Source: Pontibacter sp. HSC-14F20
GTDB lineage: Bacteria > Bacteroidota > Bacteroidia > Cytophagales > Hymenobacteraceae
Assembly (NCBI RefSeq): GCF_019599265.1
Contig: NZ_JAHZTC010000006.1
Span: 124,001 to 188,000 of the forward strand
Direction: 5' to 3'
Length of the DNA: 64,000 bases
Each line of letters opens with the position of its first letter. Within the stretch, counting starts at the first letter, position 1. Shown here one piece after another: positions 1 to 8,541 of the stretch. The position numbers were made by a program, and so were the translations under genes. Under the pieces are notes generated by a model that was not told where the DNA came from, made no database searches, and saw only the letters and a list, made by a program, of their open reading frames with translations.

Positions 1-1272
1 AGAGTGCGACAGGAACATGAAGTGACGGACACCAATCAGATCGCCCTCCGGCGTTTCAATTACCGCAGGTTTCTTCTTGATAGCACCCACGGCCATAATA
101 GCTACTTGCGGCTGCATGATGATGGGTGTGCCCATCACGTTGCCAAATGAACCCACGTTCGACACGGTATAAGTACCGGCCGACAGGTCGTCTGGTGTCA
201 GTTTGTTGATGCGGCCACGGTTAGCCAGGTCATTCACCTTTTTGGTCAGACCGTTCAGGTTCAGCTGGTCGGCGTTCTTAATGTTTGGCACGATCAGGTT
301 ACCGCTTGGCAGGGCCACAGCCATACCTATGTTGATATCTTTGTGACGGATGATGTTGCCACCGTCCACGGACACGTTGATCATCGGGAAGTCTTTGATG
401 GCTTTGGCAATTGCATCGATGAAAATTGGCGTGAACGTCAGGTTCTCACCTTCGCGTCTCTTATAATCGTTTTTCCACTTGTTGCGCCAATTCACAATGT
501 TGGTCACATCGGCCTCCACGAAAGAAGTTACGTGCGGAGAAATGCGCTTGCTGTCCACCATGCGGTCGGCAATCATTTTGCGCATGCGGTCCATTTCGAT
601 GATCTCGACGTTTCCGCTGTAAGAAGCGGCTGGCTTAGAGGCGGCAGGAGCAGTCTGAGGCTGTGGCTGAGCAGCAGGTGCCGGAGCGGCCTGTGGTTGT
701 GGTGCAGCGACAGGAGCTTGTGGCTGAGCCTGTGGAGCAGCAGCTTGCTGCGGTGCGTTTTTGCGGCTCTCTACGTAAGTCAGGATGTCTTTTTTCGACA
801 CGCGACCTTCTTTGCCGGTGCCTGGTACATACTCCAGTTCCTGCATTGAGATACCTTCTTCGCGGGCAATGTTGAGCACGAGCGGCGAGTAGAAGCGGCC
901 TGAAGCCGGTTGGTCGAGTTTGGCTACGGTGCCACCAGAAGCGGCTGCAGGTTGAGCGGCTGCCTGAGGTGCAGGTGTGGCGGCAGGAGCTTCTGTAGCG
1001 GCCGGAGCAGCAGGAGCGGCGGTGTCTTCGCCGTTGGTAGAGATAATCGCGATCGGGGCGCCTACGGCTACCACGTCACCTTCCTGTACCAGTATCTCCT
1101 TCAGTACACCACCCTGAATGGCAGGTACTTCCGTGTCCACTTTGTCTGTAGCTACTTCCAGCACCGATTCGTCCTGCTCAATCGTGTCACCCACGCTTTT
1201 AAGCCATTTCAGAACGGTACCTTCCATGATACTCTCGCCCATTTTGGGCATAACCATTTCTACAAGTGCCAT
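1..1272 (-). CDS. 2-oxo acid dehydrogenase E2 (dihydrolipoyl acyltransferase), C-terminus cut by window edge
   Basis: E2 core subunit of a 2-oxo acid dehydrogenase complex, which passes an acyl group from lipoyl-lysine to CoA. Reading on the minus strand from the ATG at 1272 gives 424 codons with no stop before the window edge. An N-terminal lipoyl domain carries the lipoylation site at Lys44 (ATDKVD). Then come an Ala/Pro/Gln-rich linker, an E3-binding domain at about residues 126-163 (starting RFYSPLVLNIAREEG), a second Ala/Pro/Gln linker, and the acyltransferase domain from about residue 205. The sequence ends just before the expected DHRxxDG active-site motif, so probably fewer than 50 residues are missing. 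The N-terminal motif MPKMGESIMEGTV is more like the branched-chain or pyruvate type than the 2-oxoglutarate type; the exact substrate cannot be fixed. A matching promoter lies at 1370-1399. Confidence 0.92.
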   Translation of the reverse strand, partial: MALVEMVMPKMGESIMEGTVLKWLKSVGDTIEQDESVLEVATDKVDTEVPAIQGGVLKEILVQEGDVVAVGAPIAIISTNGEDTAAPAAPAATEAPAATPAPQAAAQPAAASGGTVAKLDQPASGRFYSPLVLNIAREEGISMQELEYVPGTGKEGRVSKKDILTYVESRKNAPQQAAAPQAQPQAPVAAPQPQAAPAPAAQPQPQTAPAASKPAASYSGNVEIIEMDRMRKMIADRMVDSKRISPHVTSFVEADVTNIVNWRNKWKNDYKRREGENLTFTPIFIDAIAKAIKDFPMINVSVDGGNIIRHKDINIGMAVALPSGNLIVPNIKNADQLNLNGLTKKVNDLANRGRINKLTPDDLSAGTYTVSNVGSFGNVMGTPIIMQPQVAIMAVGAIKKKPAVIETPEGDLIGVRHFMFLSHS

Positions 1273-1369
1273 ATTTTATTTATTCGTTGTTCTTTTAAGG
1301 GACAGTATTTGGAGGCGCAAGACATAGAAAAGCAAAGCCCTGCTATACCTGTCGACCCGAATTTGCAAA

Positions 1370-1399
1370 CAAAGTTAAGGATTTTAGCCTATTCCTCAA
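1370..1399 (-). promoter_or_regulatory. Bacteroidota sigma-A type promoter for the E2 gene
   Basis: Read on the minus strand this is TTG-N19-TAACTTTG, a full match to the Bacteroidota -33/-7 consensus (TTG...TAnnTTTG). Transcription would start near 1363, about 90 nt before the E2 start codon. It overlaps the last codons of the upstream cinA gene, so E2 can be transcribed independently of cinA. Confidence 0.6.
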
Positions 1400-2693
1400 C
1401 CGCTATATTCAAACTTTGGCGTACGAGGTTGAGCACAGCCAAGGCAGTATACTCAATATTGAGCTGTCGGTTTTTGTTATACTGCAAAAGTTTTGCCTTA
1501 GCACCTTGCTGGTCGGCATAGGCAATCCAGATGGTGCCGACCGGCTTTTCGGGAGTGCCACCGTCGGGTCCGGCGATGCCGCTGGTGGCTACGCCGATGT
1601 CTGTCTTCAGCTTCCGGCGTACGTTTTGGGCCATTTCCAGTACCGTGGCTTCACTCACCGCGCCATGCTCTTGCAGGGTTTCGGGTTTTACGCCCAGCAC
1701 ATTCGTTTTCGCACTGTTGTCGTAAGCCACCACGCTGCCCATAAAGTAAGCGGAACTGCCCGGTACACTCGTCAGGCGGTGTGCCAGATAGCCACCTGTG
1801 CAGCTTTCGGCAGTGGAAATAGTTAGGCCGCGTTCTTTCAACACTTTTCCCAAGGCTTCTTCCAGCGGCACTTCGCCGTGCGCAAAAATGTATTTAGGTA
1901 TAAGCGCGTTCAGTTTGGCTACTTCCGCTTCCAGTTCTTTCTCCAGCTGTTCGGCATGTTCGGCTATACCTGTCAGGCGCAGGCGCACGCCGCCCAGGTG
2001 GGGCAGGTAGGCCAGCCGGATATGCGGGGGCAAGCTCGTTTCCCAATCGTCCAGTTTTTCGGCTAGCATCGACTCTGCTATACCTACCGTCTGGATAACT
2101 TTGTGAATGATATGCGGGGTTTTGAAAAAGGCTTTGAGCTGCGGCAGCACAATATCGGTCATCATGCGCTTCATCTCAAACGGCACCCCCGGCATCGATA
2201 CGTATACCTTGCCCGCCTCCTCAAACCACATACCCGGGGCAGTACCCAGCACATTGCGCACAGGTTTGCACGAAGCCGGCAGAAAAGCCTGCTGCCGGTT
2301 CAGTTCTGTCAGTTCGTAGCCACGGCTTTTGAACAGCTCCGTCACATCGGCCAGCGATTGCTCATCAAGTTTAAGCTCGGTATGGAAGTAGTCGGCCAGC
2401 ACATTTTTGGTCATATCGTCTTTGGTAGGGCCAAGGCCACCGGTCATCAGGATGATGTCGGCGCGGGTTTTGGCATTGTCGAGCGCCTCCACAATGTGGC
2501 TTACCTCATCCGACACCGACGTGATTTGTTTCACCCGTATACCTATCCTGGCAAGTTCCGTCCCCATCCAGGCAGAGTTGGTGTCCACGATCTGCCCGTA
2601 AAGTATTTCGTCGCCTATCGTTATGATTTCTGCGTGTACCACTTTCATGTTAAATTTTTTGGTCTGATTTGTGTGTTGCAAAGGAAAACTCAT
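1389..2693 (-). CDS. cinA: CinA family protein (competence/damage-inducible, nicotinamide-nucleotide amidohydrolase)
   Basis: Two-domain CinA protein. The N-terminal half is a MoCF/MogA-like domain starting EIITIGDEILYGQ and containing TGGLGPTKDD. The C-terminal half is the CinA/PncC amidohydrolase domain, with ISTAESCTGG, GSVVAYDN and ATSGIAGPDGGTPEKPVGTIW. In other bacteria this family deamidates nicotinamide mononucleotide in pyridine nucleotide salvage. The open frame starts at 2693, but family members usually begin directly at M-K-x-E-I-I-T-I-G-D-E, so the real start is probably the ATG at 2648 (419 residues). The gene is divergent from the DUF4197 lipoprotein gene and lies upstream of the E2 gene on the same strand. 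Confidence 0.95.
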   Translation of the reverse strand: MSFPLQHTNQTKKFNMKVVHAEIITIGDEILYGQIVDTNSAWMGTELARIGIRVKQITSVSDEVSHIVEALDNAKTRADIILMTGGLGPTKDDMTKNVLADYFHTELKLDEQSLADVTELFKSRGYELTELNRQQAFLPASCKPVRNVLGTAPGMWFEEAGKVYVSMPGVPFEMKRMMTDIVLPQLKAFFKTPHIIHKVIQTVGIAESMLAEKLDDWETSLPPHIRLAYLPHLGGVRLRLTGIAEHAEQLEKELEAEVAKLNALIPKYIFAHGEVPLEEALGKVLKERGLTISTAESCTGGYLAHRLTSVPGSSAYFMGSVVAYDNSAKTNVLGVKPETLQEHGAVSEATVLEMAQNVRRKLKTDIGVATSGIAGPDGGTPEKPVGTIWIAYADQQGAKAKLLQYNKNRQLNIEYTALAVLNLVRQSLNIAVEE

Positions 2694-2795
2694 TCAAGTT
2701 AAAGATGTTCGGGCAATTTGAAGTACGACACGCATTATTTTCTGTAATTTAAGCCCCTCGTGCAGGTATAGCCTGACAAACAAAAGAAACAACCC

Positions 2796-3527
2796 ATGAA
2801 AAAATTACTCTACACCTCACTTCTCGCCCTTACCTTAGGTGCTTCTGCCTGTACGGTGGCCGACATTCAGCGGACTGTTGATGGCGTGATGGCCGGAACT
2901 GGTGGCGCTGCTGTTACCCGCGATGAAGTAGCTTCTGGCCTTAAACAAGCACTGGAAGTAGGCATTACCAAAGGCTCCAACCAGGCAGCCCAGACAGACG
3001 GATTTTATGGAAATTCGCTGATACGCATCCCGTTCCCACCGGATGTGCAGAAAGTGGAGAATACGCTGCGTCAGGTTGGCTTGGGCAAAGAGGTCGACCG
3101 CTTTGTGATGACGCTCAACCGTGGGGCCGAAGACGCTGCTAAGAGTGCTGTACCTATTTTCGTGAGTGCCATCAAGCAAATGACCATACAAGATGCCTGG
3201 AGCATCCTGAAAGGCGATAAAGATGCCGCTACACAATACCTCAAGCGCACCACTTCTTCGCAACTGCAGGCAGCTTTTATGCCTGTTATCCGTCAGTCGT
3301 TGGAGAAAACGAATGCTACCCGCTACTACACCGACCTCGTGACCAGGTATAACCAGATTCCGTTGGTGCAGAAAGTGAACCCGAACCTGGATGAGTACGC
3401 CACGCAAAAGGCGATGGACGGCTTGTTCCAGCTGGTTGCCCAGGAAGAGGCAAACATACGCGAGAACCCGATTGCACGCACCACAGAGTTGTTGCGCAGA
3501 GTGTTTTCGAAAGAAAATCAGTCATAG
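2796..3527 (+). CDS. DUF4197 family lipoprotein
   Basis: A 243-residue exported protein. The N-terminus (MKKLLYTSLLALTLGASAC) is a signal peptide ending in a lipobox with Cys19 as the likely lipidated residue, so it is probably anchored in the outer or inner membrane facing the periplasm. The mature part is mostly helical and matches the DUF4197 pattern, including AIKQMTIQDAWSILKGDKDAAT and the C-terminal YNQIPLVQKVNPNLDEYATQKAMDGLF segment (read as two pieces). No biochemical role is known for the family. It stands alone, followed by a strong hairpin terminator at 3551-3592. Confidence 0.85.
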   Translation: MKKLLYTSLLALTLGASACTVADIQRTVDGVMAGTGGAAVTRDEVASGLKQALEVGITKGSNQAAQTDGFYGNSLIRIPFPPDVQKVENTLRQVGLGKEVDRFVMTLNRGAEDAAKSAVPIFVSAIKQMTIQDAWSILKGDKDAATQYLKRTTSSQLQAAFMPVIRQSLEKTNATRYYTDLVTRYNQIPLVQKVNPNLDEYATQKAMDGLFQLVAQEEANIRENPIARTTELLRRVFSKENQS

Positions 3528-3550
3528 GCTATACCTGGTATACCACTTTA

Positions 3551-3592
3551 AAAAGCCCGCTGTATCGATTGGTACAGCGGGCTTTCTTTTTT
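3551..3592 (+). terminator. Rho-independent terminator after the DUF4197 gene
   Basis: A 13-bp perfect stem (3552-3564 with 3573-3585, AAAGCCCGCTGTA) with an 8-nt loop, followed by a T-rich run. It lies 24 bp after the stop codon of the lipoprotein gene. Confidence 0.85.
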
Positions 3593-3676
3593 GCAAAACA
3601 TTAAAACCGGATTGAAAGTACAATACACAAAATTTTAAGAGTGAGTTAGATACGCTTATTACGCCCCCTGTCACCT

Positions 3677-4957
3677 ATGGAAAACAAACGCTTCAAATAC
3701 AGTCCGATTACGAAAGAAAAAGACCTGGATGTGCTGATAGAGGAGATCGGAGACGCCCGGGTCGTGATGCTGGGAGAGGCATCGCATGGTACATCGGAGT
3801 ACTATACCTGGCGCACCGCTATCTCGAAGCGGTTGATCGAAGACAAAGGCTTTTGTTTTATAGCCGTGGAGGGCGACTGGCCGGAGTGCTACGCAGTAAA
3901 CCGCTTCGTGAAAGGCTACCAGAACTCGGGCCGCAAAATTGCCGAGGTGCTGGAGGTATACCGCCGCTGGCCTACCTGGATGTGGGCCAATTGGGAGGTA
4001 GCTGCGCTGGTAGAGTGGATTCGGGACTTCAACCACCTGCGGCAGGTACAGGCAAAGATAGGCTTCTACGGTTTGGATGTGTACAGTCTGTGGGAGTCAC
4101 TGGAGCAGGTACTCAAATACATGGAGCAGCGCGACGGTAAAGCTGCCGAAGCTGCCCGTGCCGCCGTACGCTGCTTCGAGCCCTTCCACCGAGACCCGCA
4201 AACCTACGCGCAAGCTACTGCCTTTGTGCCCACCGATTGTCAGGATGAAGTGGTACAGATGCTCGAGCAGGTTTCGCGCCGCCCCGTATACCCCGACGAC
4301 CCGGAACACGAATTCAGCACAACCCAAAATGCGCTGGTGGCGGTGAACGCCGAAAAATATTACCGCGCCATGATCAGGGGAGGGGCGGGCTCCTGGAACG
4401 TGCGCGACACGCACATGATGGAAACACTGGACCGATTACTCGATCTCCACGGCCCGAATGCCAAGGCGATTGTATGGGAGCACAACACCCACATAGGCGA
4501 CGCCAGGTATACCGATATGGCCGATGATGGCATGTTTAACATCGGGCAGCTGGCGCGCCAAGCCTACGGGCGTGAACAGGTGAAGCTGGTTGGCTTTGGC
4601 ACTTACCAGGGCAATGTAATTGCCAGCCGCTCCTGGGGGGCACCGATGCAGAAAATGGACGTGCCACCTGCCCGCGAGGGGAGTTGGGAGCACATGTTGC
4701 ACGAAATGAGCACCGAAGACAAAATTATTCTTTCCTCTGACTTAAAAGCTATACCTGAGCTTCAGAAACCCATCCCACACCGTGCGATTGGCGTGGTATA
4801 TGACCCCAAAATGGAACACTTCGGTAATTACGTGCCTACTGTTATACCTGAGCGCTACGACGCCTTCCTTTACTTCGACGAAACGGAGGGGGTACATCCA
4901 CTGCACATGAAAGTTCGTGGTGGCAGAGAGCCGGAGTTATACCCTTGGAATTATTAA
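3677..4957 (+). CDS. Erythromycin esterase-like protein
   Basis: A 426-residue protein of the erythromycin esterase family (EreA/EreB-like fold). Visible family motifs are GEASHGTSE (residues 33-41), FIAVEGDWPE (61-70) and the later VWEHNTHIGDARYTDM segment with a conserved Glu and His. It has no signal peptide, so it is expected in the cytoplasm. True Ere enzymes hydrolyse the macrolactone of 14-membered macrolides, but many chromosomal homologues in Bacteroidota have no proven drug substrate, so resistance should not be assumed. It is monocistronic, between a terminator and an 18-bp hairpin. Confidence 0.9.
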   Translation: MENKRFKYSPITKEKDLDVLIEEIGDARVVMLGEASHGTSEYYTWRTAISKRLIEDKGFCFIAVEGDWPECYAVNRFVKGYQNSGRKIAEVLEVYRRWPTWMWANWEVAALVEWIRDFNHLRQVQAKIGFYGLDVYSLWESLEQVLKYMEQRDGKAAEAARAAVRCFEPFHRDPQTYAQATAFVPTDCQDEVVQMLEQVSRRPVYPDDPEHEFSTTQNALVAVNAEKYYRAMIRGGAGSWNVRDTHMMETLDRLLDLHGPNAKAIVWEHNTHIGDARYTDMADDGMFNIGQLARQAYGREQVKLVGFGTYQGNVIASRSWGAPMQKMDVPPAREGSWEHMLHEMSTEDKIILSSDLKAIPELQKPIPHRAIGVVYDPKMEHFGNYVPTVIPERYDAFLYFDETEGVHPLHMKVRGGREPELYPWNY

Positions 4958-4982
4958 GTTCAGGAGTTAGAGTCAGAGCGTG

Positions 4983-5007
4983 CTATACCTTACTCATGCA
5001 GGTATAG
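4983..5007. repeat. Inverted pair of the CTATACCT/AGGTATAG word
   Basis: CTATACCT (4983-4990) and AGGTATAG (5000-5007) separated by 9 bp in the 3' region of the esterase gene. One of four inverted pairs of this word between genes in the window. Confidence 0.6.
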
Positions 5008-5030
5008 ATAGCACCTAATATATTACAATA

Positions 5031-5073
5031 GAAACGAGCAAGGACCGCCATCATAGCGGTCCTTGCTCGTTTC
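5031..5073. terminator. Hairpin between convergent genes (likely bidirectional terminator)
   Basis: A perfect 18-bp stem (5031-5048 with 5056-5073, GAAACGAGCAAGGACCGC) with a 7-nt loop, between the esterase gene (plus) and the antiporter gene (minus). There is no strong T-run on either side, so termination is inferred from stem strength and position. Confidence 0.7.
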
Positions 5074-5130
5074 TCTGCAAATTTAATATTCAAAGTCAGA
5101 TCTATCTAACGCCCAAACTCCTCTACTTAT

Positions 5131-6093
5131 CTACCCTCTCTGCACTAGGAACACAATGTAGGCGATGTAGATAGCTATGAAGAGAATACCATTCCAGCGG
5201 TCAATTGTGTTCTTTTTTCCGATAGGTATAGCGATGATCAACAGTGTGCTTGCAAAAATCATCATGACAATATCGGAGTTGCTCACCACGTTGAAGGGGA
5301 GTGGATTGATGAGCGCGCTTATACCTAATATCCAGAGGAGGTTGAAGATGTTAGAGCCTACAACGTTGCCTATTGCAATGTCAATGTTTCTGCGGTAAGC
5401 AGCCATGGCCGATGTAACCAGTTCTGGCAGTGAGGTTCCGATAGCGACAATTGTTAGACCAATAAAAGACTCACTTAAGCCAAATGACTGCGCGATGGTT
5501 ACAGCTCCGTCTACCACCCACTTCCCGCCCAAAAATAAGCCAGTGCCTCCCAGCACGATGTACAACACTGATTTCGGCATCGTCATTGTTGGTGCCACGT
5601 CGTCTTCTATCACTTCGTCTTTATTAGTTTTGGCAATGTTCCAGATGTAAGCCATAAACAGCACGAAGAAGAACAGCAGAACAGCCCCATCGATCCGGCT
5701 GATGTAGAGGGAAGTTTTATCACCAATAAGCACCGCATTGGCCAGAAAACCAACGAGCAGTGTGGCGATCAGCGAAAAAGGTATTTCGGTCAGGATAGTG
5801 TTGCGCTTAATCGGAAGCGGGCAGATGATGGCTGCTATACCTATGATCAGGAGTAGATTAGCCACATTGCTGCCAAATACATTGCCTATCGCCAGTTCCG
5901 ACTGCCCCTGTACACTCGACATGATGTTGATAATCAGCTCAGGCAGTGAAGTGCCGAATGAAACGATGGTCAGGCCGACCACCATATCCGAGATTTTGAA
6001 GCGCTTGGCAATGGAAGAGGCACCGGAGACTAACATGTCAGCCCCTTTTACCAAAAGTACGAAACCAAGTATGAATAGAATATATAGTAGCAT
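5131..6093 (-). CDS. Calcium/sodium antiporter, YrbG-like (CaCA family)
   Basis: A 320-residue inner-membrane exchanger with about ten hydrophobic helices. The internal duplication typical of the family is clear. Each half carries an alpha-repeat: VSFGTSLPELIINIMSS with GNVFGSNVANLLLIIG in the first half, and VAIGTSLPELVTSAMAA with GNVVGSNIFNLLWILG in the second. The acidic residues in the two GTSLPEL motifs are the predicted cation-binding positions. The family exchanges Ca2+ (or another cation) for Na+ or H+. It is convergent with the esterase gene and follows the YebC gene, whose terminator lies in between. Confidence 0.93.
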   Translation of the reverse strand: MLLYILFILGFVLLVKGADMLVSGASSIAKRFKISDMVVGLTIVSFGTSLPELIINIMSSVQGQSELAIGNVFGSNVANLLLIIGIAAIICPLPIKRNTILTEIPFSLIATLLVGFLANAVLIGDKTSLYISRIDGAVLLFFFVLFMAYIWNIAKTNKDEVIEDDVAPTMTMPKSVLYIVLGGTGLFLGGKWVVDGAVTIAQSFGLSESFIGLTIVAIGTSLPELVTSAMAAYRRNIDIAIGNVVGSNIFNLLWILGISALINPLPFNVVSNSDIVMMIFASTLLIIAIPIGKKNTIDRWNGILFIAIYIAYIVFLVQRG

Positions 6094-6112
6094 AGGGGGT
6101 AAGGGTGTGTCA

Positions 6113-6150
6113 CAAAAAGAAAGGCTGTCTATACAACGCCAGACAGCCTT
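6113..6150 (-). terminator. Terminator after the YebC gene
   Basis: Stem of 10 bp (6121-6130 with 6141-6150, AAGGCTGTCT) with a 10-nt loop. On the minus strand it is followed by a T-rich run (TTTCTTTTTG), as expected for termination of the gene ending at 6179. Confidence 0.75.
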
Positions 6151-6178
6151 CCACTATACTTTAAAGCGAAGCGAGGGG

Positions 6179-6886
6179 TTATGCCATGTTGTGGTAAACC
6201 GCCTGCACGTCGTCATCTTCTTCAATCTTCTCTACCAGAGTTTCTATCTCCTCAGCCTGCTCGTCTGTCAGTTCCGTACGCGTGTTCGGCACGCGCTGCA
6301 GCTCTGCACTGATCACGTTTAGTTCTTTCTCTTCCAGGGCTTTTTGCATCGCACCAAAGTCGGTAAAAGCTGTTTCCACGATGATCTCTCCTTCGTGTTC
6401 GTAGATGTCTTCTGCACCGGCGTCGATCAGTTCCAGTTCCAGTTCCTCAATGTCGAGACCCTCAGCGGCTATTTTGAAAATGCCTTTGCGGGTGAAGATA
6501 AAGTCCAGAGAGCCGGTTTTGCCTACAGCGCCGCCTGCACGCGAGAAGTATACACGCATGTTGGCAATGGTACGGTTGAGGTTGTCTGTAGCGGTCTCTA
6601 CAAGGATGGCGATGCCGTGCGGACCGTAGCCCTCATATACTACTTCTTCGTAGTCTTTTTCTTCCTTGGATGAGGCACGCTTGATGGCCGCTTCTACACG
6701 GTCTTTCGGCATGTTCACACCTTTGGCGTTATTGATAGCCGTACGTAGTCGGGAGTTGGTTTCCGGGTTAGGACCAGCTTCCTTCACTGCCATCACAATC
6801 TCTTTGCCGAGGCGCGTAAAGGCCTTCGACATCTTGTCCCAACGCTTAAACTTACGGGCTTTTCTAAATTCAAATGCTCTTCCCAT
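6179..6886 (-). CDS. YebC/PmpR (TACO1) family protein
   Basis: A 235-residue cytoplasmic protein of the YebC/TACO1 family. Family signatures are MGRAFEFRKARKFKRWDKM at the N-terminus, NPETNSRLRTAINNAKGVNMP, EGYGPHGIAILVETATDN and GSLDFIFTRKG. Members have been described as DNA-binding regulators, and more recently as translation factors that help ribosomes through difficult peptides; the sequence cannot decide between these. The length matches the family. The N-terminal M-G-R-A-F form is common in Bacteroidota. It is single, with a promoter-like element at 6913-6920 and a terminator at 6113-6150. Confidence 0.95.
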   Translation of the reverse strand: MGRAFEFRKARKFKRWDKMSKAFTRLGKEIVMAVKEAGPNPETNSRLRTAINNAKGVNMPKDRVEAAIKRASSKEEKDYEEVVYEGYGPHGIAILVETATDNLNRTIANMRVYFSRAGGAVGKTGSLDFIFTRKGIFKIAAEGLDIEELELELIDAGAEDIYEHEGEIIVETAFTDFGAMQKALEEKELNVISAELQRVPNTRTELTDEQAEEIETLVEKIEEDDDVQAVYHNMA

Positions 6887-6912
6887 GGTATCTGGTTAAG
6901 TATTATGTCCTA

Positions 6913-6920
6913 CAAATTTA
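6913..6920 (-). promoter_or_regulatory. -7 element upstream of the YebC gene
   Basis: Minus-strand TAAATTTG, a perfect TAnnTTTG match 27 bp upstream of the YebC start codon; no clear TTG lies at -33. A second perfect match, TAAGTTTG, sits further upstream at 7073-7080 and may be an alternative start. Confidence 0.45.
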
Positions 6921-7109
6921 GGCAGCTTAACTGTAATTTGGTAATATTTTCGTTAATCGTTATTCGTTAATTGTCGCTCGTATATTGCATTTAGGTTTTC
7001 GGGATAGAGGTACCGGAATGCTTTCAGATAGGCTCACACTTACTCGGGTAGGTATACCTGATAATTTGTGGCAAACTTAGCCGAACAAGGAACAATGGTT
7101 AACGAACGA

Positions 7110-7760
7110 TTACTGCCTTGCTGCTTTTGGCTGTTTGGTCTGCGCGTGGTAGTCGGTGATGTAGAGGTGTTGGTCGCAGAAACTGTATTCATGCGCAATG
7201 TTGGACCCCACAATAATCAGCCTGCCCTCCTTATTGGCCGCTACGTGCTCCTGGTACCAGCTCACACCTTCCTGATCCAGGTTAGTGGTAGGCTCGTCGA
7301 GCACCAACAGTTTCGTATCGGAGTAGATAGCCAGGCCTAGCTTCAGGCGCTGCTTCATACCTGACGAGAAATCCTTCACATACTTGTTGCGCGACTTCTG
7401 CAGACCCATGCGCTCTACTAGCTCATCGTGCGAAAGGTTGTGGCGTAATGGCTTGAAACGGGTATGGAAATTAATCATTTCCAAGAGCGTGAACTCCTCC
7501 ACCAGCTCCAGATACGGCGCTGTAAGTGATAGCTCACGATAAGCTCTGTCCGGCGCGACTGCCTTGCCATCGATCAGGTAAGTGATTTCTCCCTCCGAGT
7601 GCAGGTTGTGGCCGGCTATAACAGTAAGAAGAGTGGATTTACCGGACCCGTTATGCCCCAAAATAGCGTAAGAGGTGCCTGACTCTAAGGTATAGGTCAG
7701 GTTCCGGAAAATCCACTCGTAATTGTAGCGTTTACCTAAGTTGCTTAGGTTAATTTGCAT
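7110..7760 (-). CDS. ABC transporter ATP-binding protein
   Basis: A 216-residue ATPase subunit. It has Walker A (GHNGSGKST, residues 35-43), the ABC signature FSSGMKQR, Walker B (KLLVLDEPT) and a D-loop (NLDQEGV). The usual switch His is not obvious: the segment after Walker B reads RLIIVGSNIAHEYSFCD. No permease gene is next to it. It overlaps lpxA by 11 bp and is probably co-transcribed with lpxC/fabZ and lpxA, which suggests, but does not prove, a role in export or maturation of envelope material. Confidence 0.9.
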   Translation of the reverse strand: MQINLSNLGKRYNYEWIFRNLTYTLESGTSYAILGHNGSGKSTLLTVIAGHNLHSEGEITYLIDGKAVAPDRAYRELSLTAPYLELVEEFTLLEMINFHTRFKPLRHNLSHDELVERMGLQKSRNKYVKDFSSGMKQRLKLGLAIYSDTKLLVLDEPTTNLDQEGVSWYQEHVAANKEGRLIIVGSNIAHEYSFCDQHLYITDYHAQTKQPKAARQ

Positions 7761-8541
7761 CTTTAGAGAAATAGCTCTTTATGATCCCGCGACCGGAGTT
7801 ACGCACAAAATTGATGATTTCGTCACGCTCACGGCTGGGGGCCATGTCCAGTTCAATCTTATCCAGTGCTTCGGTGGTGTTGTTGCCACTCATAAACAGG
7901 ATGCGGTAGATCTGCTGCACCTCGTTGATTTGTTCGCTGTTGAAGCCTCTGCGGCGCAGACCAATGGAGTTGATGCCTGCATAAGTTAGCGGCTCACGTG
8001 CTGCCTTTACAAAAGGAGGCACATCTTTGCGCACCAGCGACCCACCCGAAATCATGGCATGCGCACCGATTTTCACGAATTGGTGTACAGCACTCGAACC
8101 TCCGATGATGGCATAGTCGCCCATCTCTACGTGGCCAGCCATCTGCACGGCGTTCACCACAATACAGTTATTGCCTACAATGCAGTCGTGTGCAATGTGG
8201 GCGTAGGACATGATCAGGCAGTTGCTGCCCACCACCGTTTTCATCTTGTCGATGGTACCGCGGCTGATGGTCACGCACTCTCTGATGACGGTATTGTCAC
8301 CGATGATGGCAGTTGTCTCTTCGCCGGCAAACTTCAGGTCCTGTGGTACAGAGGAGATAACGGCACCCGGGTATATCTTGCAGTTTTTGCCAATGCGGGC
8401 GCCTTCCATGATGGTCACGTTGGGACCGATCCAGGTGCCTTCTCCGATCTCTACATTTTTATAGATAGTCGAAAAGGGCTCTACAACCACGTTTTGGGCA
8501 ATTCTAGCCTCTGGATGAATATATGCTAACGGCTGATTCAT
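7750..8541 (-). CDS. lpxA: Acyl-ACP:UDP-N-acetylglucosamine O-acyltransferase
   Basis: First enzyme of lipid A synthesis, moving a 3-hydroxyacyl chain from ACP to UDP-GlcNAc in the cytoplasm. The 263-residue length fits. The N-terminal two thirds is a left-handed beta-helix of hexapeptide repeats (for example IGEGTWIGPNVTIMEGARIG), with the catalytic His in the segment SYAHIAHDCIVGNN, followed by the helical C-terminal domain (LRRRGFNSEQINEVQQIYR). It overlaps lpxC/fabZ by 4 bp (ATGA type) and the ABC gene by 11 bp, indicating translational coupling in one operon. Confidence 0.97.
   Translation of the reverse strand: MNQPLAYIHPEARIAQNVVVEPFSTIYKNVEIGEGTWIGPNVTIMEGARIGKNCKIYPGAVISSVPQDLKFAGEETTAIIGDNTVIRECVTISRGTIDKMKTVVGSNCLIMSYAHIAHDCIVGNNCIVVNAVQMAGHVEMGDYAIIGGSSAVHQFVKIGAHAMISGGSLVRKDVPPFVKAAREPLTYAGINSIGLRRRGFNSEQINEVQQIYRILFMSGNNTTEALDKIELDMAPSRERDEIINFVRNSGRGIIKSYFSKDAN

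Noticed and set aside
343-1521. Plus-strand open frames of 168 and 203 codons
   Set aside because: They lie opposite the E2 gene, whose lipoyl, E3-binding and catalytic domains are all clear on the minus strand; the plus frames give Ser/Arg/Leu-rich nonsense from the Ala/Pro linker.
2103-2702. Plus-strand frame of 199 codons
   Set aside because: Antisense to cinA, no recognisable domain.
7045-7060. Palindrome AGGTATACCT upstream of the YebC gene as an operator
   Set aside because: It is a self-overlapping variant of the genome-wide AGGTATA word; nothing else marks it as specific.
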